A stretch of DNA of 64,000 bases from Davidsoniella eucalypti (GCA_004009845.1 RMBW01000018.1:186001-250000), one strand, 5' to 3'. Counted from the first letter of the stretch, positions 47,702-59,813 are shown. The notes: generated by a model not told the origin, from the sequence alone. Translations and numbers: made by a program.

Positions 47702-49639
47702 ATGGCGTCAAATCAACAACCAAACGCCGCCGCCGCCGTCTCGCCGCACTCGCATGCTTCTCATTCATCTATTGACTCGACCATGACCAGCATCGCCGCG
47801 CCTGCCGAGCTAGACGTGGTGTGTACACCTCCTCATTCTCCCGACGAAGCTGTGTGTTTTTTCTGATTTTCTTCATCGTTCTTTGCATGCTTTATTCTTT
47901 TCTTCGTTTGTTTTGCCGTATCTCGGGCTTCCTTTTTTGCTAATCGCCGTAATCTCTAGGATCTGTCGTATCAGACCGACTACGACTCGGCGTTTGCGGA
48001 CAACGGCGTGTAAGTGCCATCTCTATCTTTTCCTCCGTCTCCCTGCCACGATATCTCTTCTCGTTATCTTCCATCTATTCTTCCGGCCTGAAGCAAAGAA
48101 CCAAAAAAAAACCCACGCAATCTCCAACAAAACTATCGAAGCTATTCTCGTCAGACCCTGGTCGGTTGACCGTTGCCGGGGTCGTAGTGTATAAGCGGAA
48201 GCGGCAGATGCACCACCAGAAGTAGTACTTCCGAAATGCAAGTACATACATGAACGCAAGTACCCTCTCGATGTACACATTTGCCTGTATGCATAATATT
48301 GGATAAGTTCATGTAGCTTTGGCTGGCTACTTCTTGTGAGTGCACTGTTAGCAGAAATAAAACCCGAAAAAAAAAATAGCGAATCCAACCCGAAGATAGA
48401 GTTCTTTCGTTTTTACCCTTGATTTTGTTATCTCTTCGTTTCCTTTTCCTCTTCTTCGTCCAACCTTGCTAACTCGGCCGTCTTCCTCTGCTTCTTTTCG
48501 TGTAGTGATCGAGCTACCGCCTCAATCTCCAGTAGCATGCTCGAATTCCGCGAAATTCACGGCCGCACATATCAGAACTTTACAGAGACTTCTGAATACT
48601 GGTCAGTTCTTCTAGAAAGCAACCGGAAAAAAGGTGCCCCCCAGAATATACCATCATATATACTAACTCCTATCTCGATCTTTCAGGGGCCCCAACGACG
48701 ACAAGCAAAATGAGGGCTTGAATCTCACCCATAACATGTTGCAAGTCCTTATGGACGGCAAGCTATTCAGGGCTCCAATACCAGATCAGCCTGAGAACGT
48801 GATTGACGTCGGCACTGGAACTGGCGTGTGGGCCATGTAAGTCAGAAGCTTGTTCCCGACCCCAAACCACCTCTCCCCTTTCTTCTTTTCCATGAGTAGA
48901 CCCTAAGCATGTGTCTAACCCTATATTTCAACCCAGTGAATTCGCCGACCAATATCCCTCCACCAACGTCATCGGCACAGATCTCTCGCCCATTCAACCA
49001 AGTTGGGTGCCGCCAAACCTACGTTTCGAGCTCGATGATGCCCAAAAGCCATGGGCGTACCCCGACAACTACTTCGACTTCGTACACGTGCGCGTACTCC
49101 TCGGTTCGATCCGTGACTGGCCGGCACTATACGCGGAAATCTTCCGCTGCCTCAAGCCAGGCGGCTACTTCGAGCACTTTGACTTCTCGTATGTGCCCAA
49201 GAGCGACGATGGCTCCATCACCGAGACTAGCGGATGGACGGAATACAGCTCCGCGCTACGTAACGCTGGCGAGAAGTTGGGCCAAACGTTCGAAATCATC
49301 GATGACAGCAAGAATGTCGACTGGTTCCGCGATGCTGGCTTCGAGGATATCACAGAACAGCGCTACAAGGTGCCGGTAGGCGGTTGGCCGGCCGACTCAA
49401 AGTACAAGATGATTGGCTATCTTAACTTTGTCGTTAATGATACCGATCTGGACGGCTATGGAACCTACTTCTTTACCCGCGTGTACAACTGGAGTCCCGA
49501 GAAAATCAGCTCAATGGTCAATAAGTGCCGTCAGGAACTGCATGACCGCTCGGTTCATGTATATTTTGACGGTGCGTCAGTCTATGGGCGGAAGCCTTTG
49601 TCATCAGAAAGTAGTTCTTCATCGACGATAGGCGCCTGA
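47702..49639 (+). CDS. LaeA-like SAM-dependent methyltransferase
   Basis: Five exons, 47702-47818, 47960-48009, 48506-48601, 48687-48836 and 48937-49639, give 371 residues. Intron ends follow GT-AG; the third intron has TACTAAC. The first 35 residues are Ser/Ala/His-rich. Exon 3 gives REIHGRTYQNF, then EYWGPNDDKQNEGLNLTHNM. Exon 4-5 form the SAM-binding motif VIDVGTGTGVWAIEFADQYP with GTDLSPIQPSWVPPN; later motifs are FDFVHVRVLLGSIRDW and CLKPGGYFEHFD. This is the seven-stranded class I fold in the group that includes the secondary-metabolism regulator LaeA, but the same family has many members in each fungus, so LaeA itself is not claimed. No biosynthetic genes flank it. The 496-nt second intron is unusually long. 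It converges on DBP9, 497 bp away. Confidence 0.88.
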
Positions 49640-50136
49640 GTGGGAAATATGAAGATAGAGACTGGGTAACACAGTTTACCTTGTTCTGTGTTTCTGTTTC
49701 CGCCCGCCTAATGACCTTTTCCTTTGCTTCTTTGTTGTTTATGTCATAGAGAGACACGTGTTGCATGACCTCCCAAAATATCATATACTCTGAGTATCAC
49801 AAAATACATCACCATTCAAATCAACAGCAACATATGGAGACTAAGTGACTGAATAAAGGCACAAGAAATGTTATGAATATATTGTACAGAAATATGACGA
49901 TGACATGAATAAAAGAAACAGATATATAACTCCAAGACCCAGACCGACGCTTGTTTGACGTGAAGAGAGAGACTAAGATGCTTATCCACGGCATAAATAA
50001 AACTAAAAGGCATAGGATAGCTGGGAAACAAAAGGACCCAAAAGAACATTGCTTTTTTGAAAAGAAAAATAAAAGACAAAAAATCAGGAACACAGAGAAC
50101 AATGTAATAAAGGAAGAAAAAGAGACTCGAGTCTCC
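49640..50136. other. Tail-to-tail intergenic region
   Basis: About 0.5 kb between the LaeA-like gene (+) and DBP9 (-). Only the two 3' UTRs are expected. Nothing else is seen. Confidence 0.55.
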
Positions 50137-52144
50137 CTATTTCTTGCTCCGCGCCTTGAACGACTTCAACGGGTCGCTCTTGCGTCCACCGGCACCGGCA
50201 CCGGCACCGGGTTTCTGTACTCTGAATGACCGACGGCCACTTCTCTTGCCACTGCCATTTCTGCGCTCCCGCTTGCCAGCATCAGCCTTGCGGAATGGCA
50301 CAAAGCCGATCGAGCCAGCAGCATTAGCAGTAGAGCCACCAGGGATCAGGTATTCTGGCACATGACGTAGATGGGCCTGAGTACGTGCTGCCCGCAGTTC
50401 GCCGTCGTGTCTGAGATGAGCTAGTTCGGTTGGGTTCTCCTCGAAATGGCGCTTGAGCTTGTCACTCTTGAGTAGCTCCGAGCGCAGCTCGCGGGTACGA
50501 GCCTCGCGGATGGCCACACGAGTGACCGCGCGCAGGGCATCATTCATGCGGTAGCGGAAGGCTTCAACTTGTGCCATGTCAAAGGCATATGGCTTGACTT
50601 CCTTGCCGGCTTTCGTCTGATGCTTGGTGATGCGGACTAGTATCTTTTCGTCGTTGGCCGAGGCCTCGCAGGTAGTCGGTAGGTGCTTGCGGTACTTGTC
50701 TGCCGGGATAACAAAGGATAAAGCCATGCCGCGCTTGCCAGCACGGGCTGTACGTCCGATACGGTGCGTGTATGACTTTGAGGATGTAGGAAGATCAAAG
50801 TTGACAACGCAAGCAACGTTCTTGAAGTCAATTCCACGCGAAACACCATACTCTTTGTCCTTGCGGCGAGAGTCCTTCTTCTGTTTCTTGCTCTTCTTAG
50901 TACCAGAGGGCTCTTCAGAGGCCGCAGTAGCAGCCGCAGTAGAGTGGGCAGATGCTTGTTCATCGCCACCAGCAATATTATCTTCGTCACCGAGAACCTC
51001 GGACTCGTCGCTAGCGATGATGATGTCATAGACATTCTTGTTAAACTCCTCAACAACGTGAATACGCGAGTTTACAGGCAATTCGGAGTTAAGAATACAT
51101 GAGCGGATACCGAACTGCTCAAAGTAAAGCTTTAAACGGTAGCAACGGTCGATGTCCGACACAAAGATAATGCTCTTGCCCTTGATCAACTTCAACTTGA
51201 AGATTACGTAGATGAGCAGGAACTTGTCATCCTCACCGCACTTGACCACGAACTGCTCGATTCCCTCACCTGTAGCATCCTTTTCCTCAAGATCCAGCAC
51301 GACTGGCTTGGAGCAGAATAGACCCTTGAGAGTATCAACATCTGTAGTAAGTGTGGCACTCATCAGAACCGTCTGGACACCCTTGGGCAGCTTCGCCGCC
51401 ACATTCTGAAGGTCCTCATCGTAGCCGTAGCTCAGAACCAAATCAGCTTCGTCCACCACAACATGCGTTAGTTTTTCGGCAGCCAGCGCACCACTGGCGA
51501 TATTGCTCCAAGCACGTGACGGCGTAGAAACAACGATATCTGGCGAGTTAGATAGTAGAGAACGCTGGACGGCATCGGCCACCTTGTCTGTTAGCTTGAC
51601 AGCCTGCACATCCTTGGCGCAGAAAGCCGTCAGCGCATCGATGGCCTTGTGAACCTGGTCGGCAAGTTCGCGAGTCGGGACGAGAACGAGAGCAGCAGTG
51701 AAAGCAGATGAGTCGGTCTAGTAGATAAAAAGAGATACTTTAGTATGTTGTCACACACGAATAGGATATACAACCATGAGGGATATTGTATAATTTTAAA
51801 CTCACCTGTTTCCGGCGCACAATGGCTTGTATCACGGGCAGTAGATAGGCTGCCGTCTTGCCAGAGCCAGTCTTTGCCTTGGCGAGTACGTCCTTGCCCT
51901 CAAGCGCCAATGGGATGGCCTTTCTCTGAACTAAAGTAGGCTGCTTGTAGCCTTCTTTGGCGATGGCCTGAAGCAAGCGAGGCTCTAGACCCAGATCTGA
52001 AAATGAAAGCTCTTTCTTCGTAGGCTTTTGGGTAGTCGTGACAGCCGTAGTCGATTCAGCAGTGGCGCCATCGATCGTAGTCTCTGCTACGACGGGCTCG
52101 TCAGCCTTCTTGACATCTTTGGTTGATTCGTGCTTGCGCTTCAT
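50137..52144 (-). CDS. DBP9: ATP-dependent RNA helicase DBP9
   Basis: Exons 52144-51806 and 51717-50137 give 639 residues; the 88-nt intron has GTGAGT and CTAG ends. Dbp9 (DDX56 in animals) is a nucleolar DEAD-box helicase needed for 60S subunit assembly. Motifs in order: Q motif SFSDLGLEPRLLQAI with QPTLVQ, motif I AKTGSGKT (residues 90-97), Ia VPTRELADQ, Ib STPSRAWSN, II VVDEADLVLSYGY, III MSATL, then IIFVSDIDRCYRLKLYFEQ, GVSRGIDFKNVACVVNFDLP with an insertion rich in Ala, Glu and Lys before it, VI HRIGRTARAGKRG. The end is a basic, Gly-rich tail ending in KSFKARSKK, typical of Dbp9. DEAD(L/V)(L/V)xSYGY after motif II is characteristic of this subfamily. Length fits. Two AAACCCTAA-like motifs lie about 0.6 kb upstream. 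Confidence 0.93.
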
Positions 52145-55100
52145 TGTTGGAGTACGTAATAACGAAGAATTTGATTATAATGTTGATGGAGATGGAGATG
52201 GATGACGCGAATCTAAAATCGGAAAGCTGTCGCTTGGGGGTATCTAAACAAATGTTGGGTAAAGCAAAACGAATGTAATGAAGCAATATAGAACGAACGA
52301 GAAGAAAATGTAATAAATAAGAATGGTACGTTCAAGCCTTGAAGTTAAGAAAATCTGATGGTTCTATTGTAAGAAAAAGCTTCGTGGATTCTATGAAGAC
52401 GCTGATAAAAGCCAGCAAAATCTTGACGAAGAGTAAACACAGACACTCTGAATTGAGAAAAAAAATATAAAGATCACCAATTCTTCCTAGCATTTTCTTC
52501 TCGATTGGCAAGACCCAAACTTTTTTTTTCGCTACGATAAGAATTAATAGCGGGGCCGCATTCGATAAGAATGAAATCCAAAGTCAGTAGAGACGGGAGC
52601 TAAGCTGATTTAGGACTGTCTGGGGCACCGCCTTTCTTTCTGCCGCTTTATGAATAAAAATGAAAATAGCTGCGCCGCGCTAACCAAGGTAAAACTTTTG
52701 CCTGGAAAATTAATATTGAACCCTAACCCCTAGCGACTAGGACATGAAACCCTAAAGACAAAGATTTGAGAGAGGAAACAAGTAATCAACTTGCGGTACA
52801 ATAAAATATAACATTGAAGTCAGCTATGATTATAACACTATCACTAAGATATAAAAAAGCTTCAAATGTTTTAACTCACTAATAGTTAAACTATGATAAA
52901 TATTGTCCAATTTCATTAGAGAAAAGAGAAAGGTTGATCAAGAACGTATGCGAGTCTATAAGTCATACCATGCCAAAAGACATAAGACAAGGAGAAAATC
53001 ATATTGGTGTAGACTAGAACAAGGAACAAAACGAGTAATGTAGTTATATATATATAAAACACGCTTCTTTCCCCGAAAACCTCTGACTCTCGTTCCTAGG
53101 ATATATTTGGAGCCATATATTTCTTTATGTATCTCAGCAGCAGAGTCTATGCCTCATTCCAAAGTTTATAAATATAATCAGAACAGTATGAAAGAAAAGC
53201 AGTTAGGCAAACTTGTAACACAAACACGTGGTGATCATATCTTCCAAAGTTTTAGGAGAAGAGTTCTATAATGATATAAACCGCGTAGTGAAGGTTAATG
53301 ATCTAAATGTCGTACAACCTTGCATCACTATAGAGTCGCAAACTTGAGATACCATGAAAATGGAACAGACATCTGTTTGTTGGTCAAGCAGGAAACCTAA
53401 AAATGAGAACCAACAACTGAAACTTGGCTTGATAATGGAATTGGACCAAGTTTTGCCATGACATATTATAAAGCGTAGAGCAATATATTTCCTAGTACCG
53501 TCATTGATATCTGAAAGACTTAAATATATAATTTGAAAGTGCAGCTATCTCAGCTAAGATAATTGCATGTACCAAGAATCTATGAAAATATCTCTCTACG
53601 ATGTTAATATCGTAGCTATGCGAAGATATTACATATCTGGTACTGAGCAATTACGCAATAATATCTACAGCCTGGTAGTAGATTGATTATCATCACAAAT
53701 ATGAACACTACCAGCAAAACGTGACTGTCTAGCACCAGCCTGCAACTAAGGATGAGTGCAAGACTAGCTAGACTGACAAGATCTCGGCCAATCTAACGGC
53801 CATCCGGCGGACTGTTCTATGGGTTTCCTAATACGGAAATGGTGTTAGTGCTGGTAGTTATTTGGCTGACTTATGGTAACGATTTATCGCCACAAATTTA
53901 ACTTCATAAGACTTCTTGGGATAAGTGCTTTTCTGCTTTTCCACGGCGGTTTTAATACCTCTATATAAACCTGTTGGACTGACCGGTTTTAGGGGGTTCA
54001 AACCTTCAACTTATTTCCAACAAAATGAAGCAAAACATATAGTATATAACGGGTATGTTGGTGGCATAGTACGAGCAAGACTAGTTTGAATGTCAACTTG
54101 ATTTGGTGATATTTCAATGCAGAAATAAAAAAATTAGAAGATATATGATAACAAACATAGGAAGGTTTTAACACAGGCTTGACATGGAAGTCCAGATACA
54201 ACACGAATCATACATATGTACTACGTGAAAATCGACTTGTACGGATCATCCAATGTAAAAAAAATGTTTTTACGTAAAGTAGTTTTATGCGTAAGTGAAC
54301 CTCAGCACTGAAGTGAACCTCAACACGCCGTAATTTCTAAATTTACAGGCATGCACTTTTTACACGCGATAAGCGACGCTAGTGGGGAATTCGACGACAC
54401 GAAAAGTGAAAGGGTTTTTTTTTAAATTTTTTTATAATTTAATTCATTAATCTTATAGAGCTACAGAGCTATGAAGATGATAATTCATTTTTATCAAGGT
54501 GGAAATGGAGCTGTAATAGCTATGTAGCACCTCGGTATTTGTATGTTTACATGTACGGGATTCTGCGTGCTCTATATTTATATATAGCCATGTATTTATT
54601 ATGCTGTTGCTCTGCTTGAGTTGTCGCTAAAATGTGGGGTACTGAGCTTTGTTTAGGCTCCTCCGGCACTTGGCCCCTTTTGTGTTTGGACAGCCTGAAG
54701 ACCCTTGCGTCGCCGGCAATAAGCTTTAATGCCATGTCGACCAAATCACAAACTTCTCTTGAATCTATCTTTGCTGCATCTGGACCCCGGGACCCAGGGA
54801 ATCGGAGAGCCGATGCAGGGCACAAGTCTCGTCCAAATGTATTCAAGAGCACCCCATGTCTATAGCGGGAGCTTACAGGCGGTTCAGGGTACACACAGGC
54901 AGACTTCAACGAGCTCTTGGACAATCGCTAGACTAAAAATAAAATCATCACCATCGTTACATATTCTGCGTGCATTACCGGCTGGCTCGATATTCCTCGA
55001 GAAACAGATGCCCTTTGCTCCGACCCTCTCTATGTGTGGTCCAGTATTGTTGTCTGTCATCGGACTACGGCGAGCGAAGGTCCCACACAGACTAGCCCGT

Positions 55101-55347
55101 GCCTTGCTTTAGTTTACTTGCTTGCTACAGCTAGTAGCTCATTACTTACACTTCATAGCTACTCTCCCAGACTATAAAGACTGCCGGCCCGTCTGCCCCA
55201 GGTAAACCATCTAGATACCCTTTTCTCGTCATCGTCTGCTCTCTCCAGTCTCTCTTTCTCTCTCTCTCTTCCTCATACAAACCCTCTTAGTCTCCTCTTA
55301 GTCTCCAGCCGCTAACTTAGTCTTCTGAGACCGCCGCAACATTTACA
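52145..55347. other. 3.2-kb gene-free region between divergent genes
   Basis: DBP9 (-) and the phosphatase gene (+) diverge from here. The centre is AT-rich. AACCCTAA motifs are at 52719-52726 and 52747-52756. One dispersed repeat copy is at 54438-54472. A more GC-rich island, 54600-54930, has open frames on both strands (125 aa minus, 127 aa plus) without domains; it may be a gene relic. A CT-rich tract at about 55243-55275 and ACTATAAAG at about 55171-55179 are likely promoter parts of the phosphatase gene. Confidence 0.45.
54438..54472 (+). repeat. Dispersed 35-nt repeat, copy 2
   Basis: Matches 18358-18392 at 32 of 35 positions with three transition differences. It sits in the AT-rich part of the intergenic region upstream of the phosphatase gene. 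Confidence 0.6.
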
Positions 55348-56934
55348 ATGGATCACATCGAGAACACCGTTTCTATTGTGCAAGCTGCCTTCACAGGCGA
55401 GCGTCAGGCCTTCAAGTACCAAGCCGTAGATAGCGAGTCAGGCACCTCTTCCCGGATGTTCAACTCTCTTGAAGGTGCCAAGACTCCGAAGGACCGCCGC
55501 AAGCTGTACAACTGGCTAGGCGTTGCCTCTGTGGTAACCGTCGGCACAATCCTGTTATGCACGAGATACTGCCCTAGCTTACCTACCCATCAGCAAAATA
55601 TGCTTATGAGCAGATCAGACACGCAGTTTGAAAATCCTAGCATTAGAGCCAACGTTGATAACGTTGACCCACACCTGTGGGCCCAGTTCTCACCCTTCTT
55701 CTCTGTCCCATCTAGCATCAGCGCCGATGTGCCTGCCCAGTGCAAGCTAACCCATGGTAGCGTCCTGTCTCGTCATGGCTCTCGTGACCCGGCCGCCTCC
55801 AAGACTGCTGCCTACAGGGCCACCATTGAGCGCATTAAGTCGGCGGCGACCAGCTTCGGTCCGGGCTTCGAGTTCCTCCAGGACTACGAATTCACACTGG
55901 GCGCTGACCAGCTCACCGAGTTTGGCCGGAACGAGCTTATCGACTCTGGAAAGGCTTTCCTTGCTCGCTACCAGTCGCTGACTCAGGACTCGGTCCCATT
56001 CCTCCGTGCGTCCGGTCAGGAGAGAGTTGTTGAGTCCGCCTACAACTGGGCCCAGGGCTTCTTTGCTGCCCGTGAGGCTGCCGGTATCTCCAATGACAAC
56101 ATCCCCGAGACTCAGGTTCTCGTCATCGAGGAGAGTGATACCAGCAACAACACCATGACGAACAACCTCTGCCCTGCCCTCGAGAACGGCATCTACTCCA
56201 AAACTGGCAAAAAGGCCCGGAATGCTTTCCTGGCCACCTTTATCACTCCCATCCAGGAGCGCCTGAACTACAACCTGCCTGGCGCTAACCTGAATGTTGC
56301 CGAGACCATCCACATGATGGATCTTTGCCCTTACAACACTGTTGCCACCGTCGATGCCACCATCTCTGAGTTCTGCAGCCTGTTCACTCTATCCGAGTGG
56401 GAAAACTTCGACTACTTCTACACGCTGGGCAGATACTATGGCCACGGCAACGGCAACCCTCTGGGAGCTACTTCTGGTGTTGGTTATGCCAACGAGGTCA
56501 TTGCCCGCTTGACCGGTCAGGCCGTTGTTGACCGCACCTCAGTCAACCATACTCTTGACTCGTCTGAGGAGACCTTCCCGCTGAACCGCAACCTGTATGC
56601 CGACTTCAGCCACGATAACGATATGGTCGGTATCTTCAGTGCGCTACGTCTATATGATAACACTCCCCCTCTTTCCAAAACCACACGCATGTCGCCCGAG
56701 GAGACCAACGGATTCTCATCCAGCTGGATCGGTCCTTTTGCCTCACGCCTGTGGATCGAAAAGTACAAGTGCGACGACGAGGATGAGGAGTATGTTCGCT
56801 TCATCGTCAACGACCGTGTCATTCCCCTTGTTGACTGTGATGTCGACCAGCACGGCGCCTGCAAGCTTAGCAAGTGGGTTGAAAGCATGTCCTACGCCCA
56901 GCAGGGTGGTGACTGGGATCTGTGCTTTGAGTAA
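55348..56934 (+). CDS. PhyA-type histidine acid phosphatase (phytase family), membrane-anchored
   Basis: A single exon of 528 residues. The family removes phosphate from phytate or other phosphomonoesters through a phospho-histidine. Visible: VDPHLWAQFSPFFSV (residues 107-120; the aromatic/SPYF-like segment of fungal phytases), the catalytic RHGSRDP at 142-148, and the proton donor in DFSHDNDMVG (His422-Asp423). Ten or more Cys are spread over the enzyme part, as in secreted PhyA. Unlike secreted phytases there is no N-terminal signal peptide. About 53 hydrophilic residues precede one hydrophobic span (YNWLGVASVVTVGTILLC, 54-71), suggesting a type II orientation with the catalytic domain outside or in a lumen. 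The coding region is GC-rich and well biased compared with its flanks. Substrate cannot be told from sequence; no CACGTG phosphate-response site is seen in the near promoter. Confidence 0.9.
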   Translation: MDHIENTVSIVQAAFTGERQAFKYQAVDSESGTSSRMFNSLEGAKTPKDRRKLYNWLGVASVVTVGTILLCTRYCPSLPTHQQNMLMSRSDTQFENPSIRANVDNVDPHLWAQFSPFFSVPSSISADVPAQCKLTHGSVLSRHGSRDPAASKTAAYRATIERIKSAATSFGPGFEFLQDYEFTLGADQLTEFGRNELIDSGKAFLARYQSLTQDSVPFLRASGQERVVESAYNWAQGFFAAREAAGISNDNIPETQVLVIEESDTSNNTMTNNLCPALENGIYSKTGKKARNAFLATFITPIQERLNYNLPGANLNVAETIHMMDLCPYNTVATVDATISEFCSLFTLSEWENFDYFYTLGRYYGHGNGNPLGATSGVGYANEVIARLTGQAVVDRTSVNHTLDSSEETFPLNRNLYADFSHDNDMVGIFSALRLYDNTPPLSKTTRMSPEETNGFSSSWIGPFASRLWIEKYKCDDEDEEYVRFIVNDRVIPLVDCDVDQHGACKLSKWVESMSYAQQGGDWDLCFE

Positions 56935-57703
56935 ACAGCATCTAAAGCCATCCCCTGTCTTATTCATAGTCTCATGTGGCCAAGTATCGCGGCTTGGACA
57001 TCACAATAGTGAGCATTTCTTATTGAAGTCACCCTTGGTATAAAAAAAGTTTCGTCCACCTCTTCCTCTCATATTCTCTTTTTTCTATATAGATTGATTC
57101 CTTTCACGATATAGCATCTTTCTCTGTCGTATTTCTTTATTTTTCATATATATCACAATTTTCTTTACAGCATTACACGATAAAAATATTACTTTCTTTT
57201 CCAACTACACAAGCGTTACTATTTTATCAATCCATGATTTACTTTGTAGTGTAATGAAAACGTGCTCATGTATTCAGTCTCCAGTGGCCAAAATATAGCT
57301 CTATAGCCACAATACAACTAGACTAACTAATACGATTATATACTAGATTTACACGTTTTTTACATGTAGGTTACAAAGTCAGTCTGGCTTTTTGTCAGGA
57401 AACACTAGTCATGGATGTCGTTTTTCTATTTTTATTCTATATTCTTTACTTTTTTAGCTTTGCCTCTTTATCCTGCTTTAACCTTGGCAACCTTGGCACT
57501 TACATATAAGTATAAACTAAACGCTTGTTCGGCCGCTGGCACGATACATGCTCTCTCATTTTTGTATGTATTTTTTTTTAAAAGACTGGCACCGCACATT
57601 TAAAACTTAGCATAATAAGTAGGCACTATTCATGAAGATACTTAGCACCGCGGGGTGTCATGTACTGCCTACGTAGCCTTCAAAAGCTGCGAACAGGCTC
57701 AAG

Positions 57704-57773
57704 AGTTAGCTGAGAGCGTCTACCGATCAGTACTACTGTGGGTGACCACGTGGGAATACCGAGTGTTGTATGT
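57704..57773 (+). pseudogene. 5S rRNA fragment, 3' part
   Basis: 57723-57773 matches positions 69-119 of the intact 5S gene at 49 of 51 bases, including the whole GTGGGTGACCACGTGGGAAT box and the GTTGTATGT end. The stretch back to about 57704 still resembles the AGTTA region but is diverged, and nothing 5S-like precedes it. It lacks the 5' strand of helix I, so it cannot fold as 5S rRNA. Confidence 0.8.
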
Positions 57774-57854
57774 CTTTTCTTTTGGTGGACTTTATTACAC
57801 TCATGTTTTGTGTACTATCGTGATATTTCTCTATATAAACACTCTGAAGTCCCC

Positions 57855-57895
57855 AAATATCTGGTAGAAAGCACGGGATCCCGGCTGTTCTCCCC
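57855..57895 (+). pseudogene. 5S rRNA fragment, 5' part
   Basis: 57865-57883 (TAGAAAGCACGGGATCCCG) is identical to positions 19-37 of the intact 5S gene; similarity reaches back to about position 12 and on to about position 49 with a few mismatches. It lies about 85 bp downstream of the 3' fragment on the same strand, so the order is reversed relative to a real gene. Confidence 0.7.
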
Positions 57896-59803
57896 CTCTC
57901 TTGGCCTCAGCGCTGGACCCTAGAAATTCATAAGAGAAGTTCGGTCTACGCACACCTACATTTGCTGAATGCTCGGGAGTTGGTTAGAAAGTGATATCAA
58001 CCTGCCCGAAATAACATTTAGACGCAAAATAGTAACAAATCAATAAATACAAATAAATATTGAATGGAAACATAGAATAACATCGATTTTTCGTCTATCT
58101 TACTAAGTTCTCAAAACCTCCCGGGAGTTGCCCGGAAAATGCCGTTGTATTGTTGTGAAACACTACCAGGTGGACAAAAAATCATCAGTGTATGTCGGTT
58201 CAAACAAAGCTGGAAAGATGTGCCTCTTTGTTCTTCTTTTACCTAATGTCGTTTTAGACGCACCGTGTAACAATAGAACAAAGAATATTATATTTCTTTG
58301 TGCTACTATACTCAAGATAGCCTTGTGTCATTTTGATGAAAGCCGAGGCGTCTTTGATTACAATTAGGACCCCTAGGATATCAAGGTCTTAGTTAAGTAA
58401 GTTGAGGAACAGTTATGTGCAATTCATGACTATAGTCCTGATGTAGTGTAACTTGGTAGTGACAATTATGTATTAGTCTTGTTGGGTGCATATCTATCAT
58501 AATAACGGCCAATATTTATATTTAAATATCGATAGTACCAAAGATCAAAGAGGCCTACCCTACTAAACCCACCACACCTGGTGTACTAGGGACTTCCTTC
58601 TGGGCCTTTCTCAATGACAACCAGTTATTAGACTAGAAATTGATTTCACAGGCCAAAACTCAGTAGGTGTCACAGTGCCTCTCAAGTACAAAGTGTCATT
58701 TCTTCGCCTGTAGGGTCATGTGAGGGGTGGAGAGCCTTCATACAGGAATGAAAGAGATGGGAAAGGTAGTCCAGCAACTTACACACAGGAGTACAAGACA
58801 GTGTAGAGAATTTAGCTCTTGTAGACTTACTAACACTAGAAATATCCACAATGGTGTTAAAAATAACCAGTAACGCTAAACTCGAGCGTTCAAAGGGGAC
58901 GAAATAATAACCAGTCGGGGGTGGCAACTAACATAATTCTTAGTATCTCTCAATTCAAGAATTGTAGTCTGTCTTATCTAATGTACTCATGAAAATATGC
59001 AGACTTAGAAAGCCCTTGATGGGTCTATGTATCTCTCTCACGTGATGAAAATATACTCCACTATGAAGTTGGAAATCGACTCCTAAGCCTGACGGGGTCT
59101 CAAACATGATGTGCCGAGCCAGACCTGAGTGAATGTCTATCTATCGTCTATACGCTTTAGCTGAATTAATTATATCCTACTGCTATTTGTTATGGCGCTA
59201 GAACAAAAAAGCCCGGTATGTGCATTCATATTGTGCCTTAGTTGGCCGATGAGGGGGATAACAGCATCAACAGTCACAACCATAACATCAAATTTTTATA
59301 CATTTCAACTAGACACTGCCTTGTATCGTAATGTCCAGGAGAAGTATCTGCTTCCGTTCTAAGTAATTGCCATCGGCTTGAAACTTAGTCACATGATGTA
59401 GCAGATATGTTGTTGGGATAAATGTGGATTGACTGATGGCAATAAACAAACCAAAGGTACACAAACTCCCATTAAATTCCTAAGAGTTGCTCTTTTGCCC
59501 TAAAAAGTCCCCTTTGACCTAACCTCATCAATCTTCTGCTTTGGCTATCAACCTTACACTCTGTTAACCGAACTCTGGCCACACAATCACTCTGGTTTGT
59601 CCCCCAAATCCAACGAATCCATTTATTAGAATACCTGCTAATCAATCATACCTTCCCAAGCCTTCACCTTGCACTCTTTATGTTGGCAGATAGCCATCTT
59701 CACAGACACACACCCGAGGTTCGGCTTGATTTTCCACCCTTTAGAGCCCAATTCTCTTTGGCGTTGAGATTAAGACCTACGGCAATGCCCATAGGAGCCT
59801 TAG

Positions 59804-59813
59804 CATATATAAC
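59804..59813 (+). promoter_or_regulatory. TATA-like box of the Crinkler-type gene
   Basis: CATATATAAC lies 234 bp before the ATG at 60047. It is the best TATA match upstream of this gene; the long leader makes it only a candidate. Confidence 0.35.

Noticed and set aside
48023..48388. 121-aa minus-strand open frame inside the LaeA-like second intron
   Set aside because: No domain or codon bias, lies wholly in an intron with good splice ends.
53985..54010. T-arm-like GGTTCAAACC as a second tRNA
   Set aside because: No matching acceptor, D or anticodon stems on either side.
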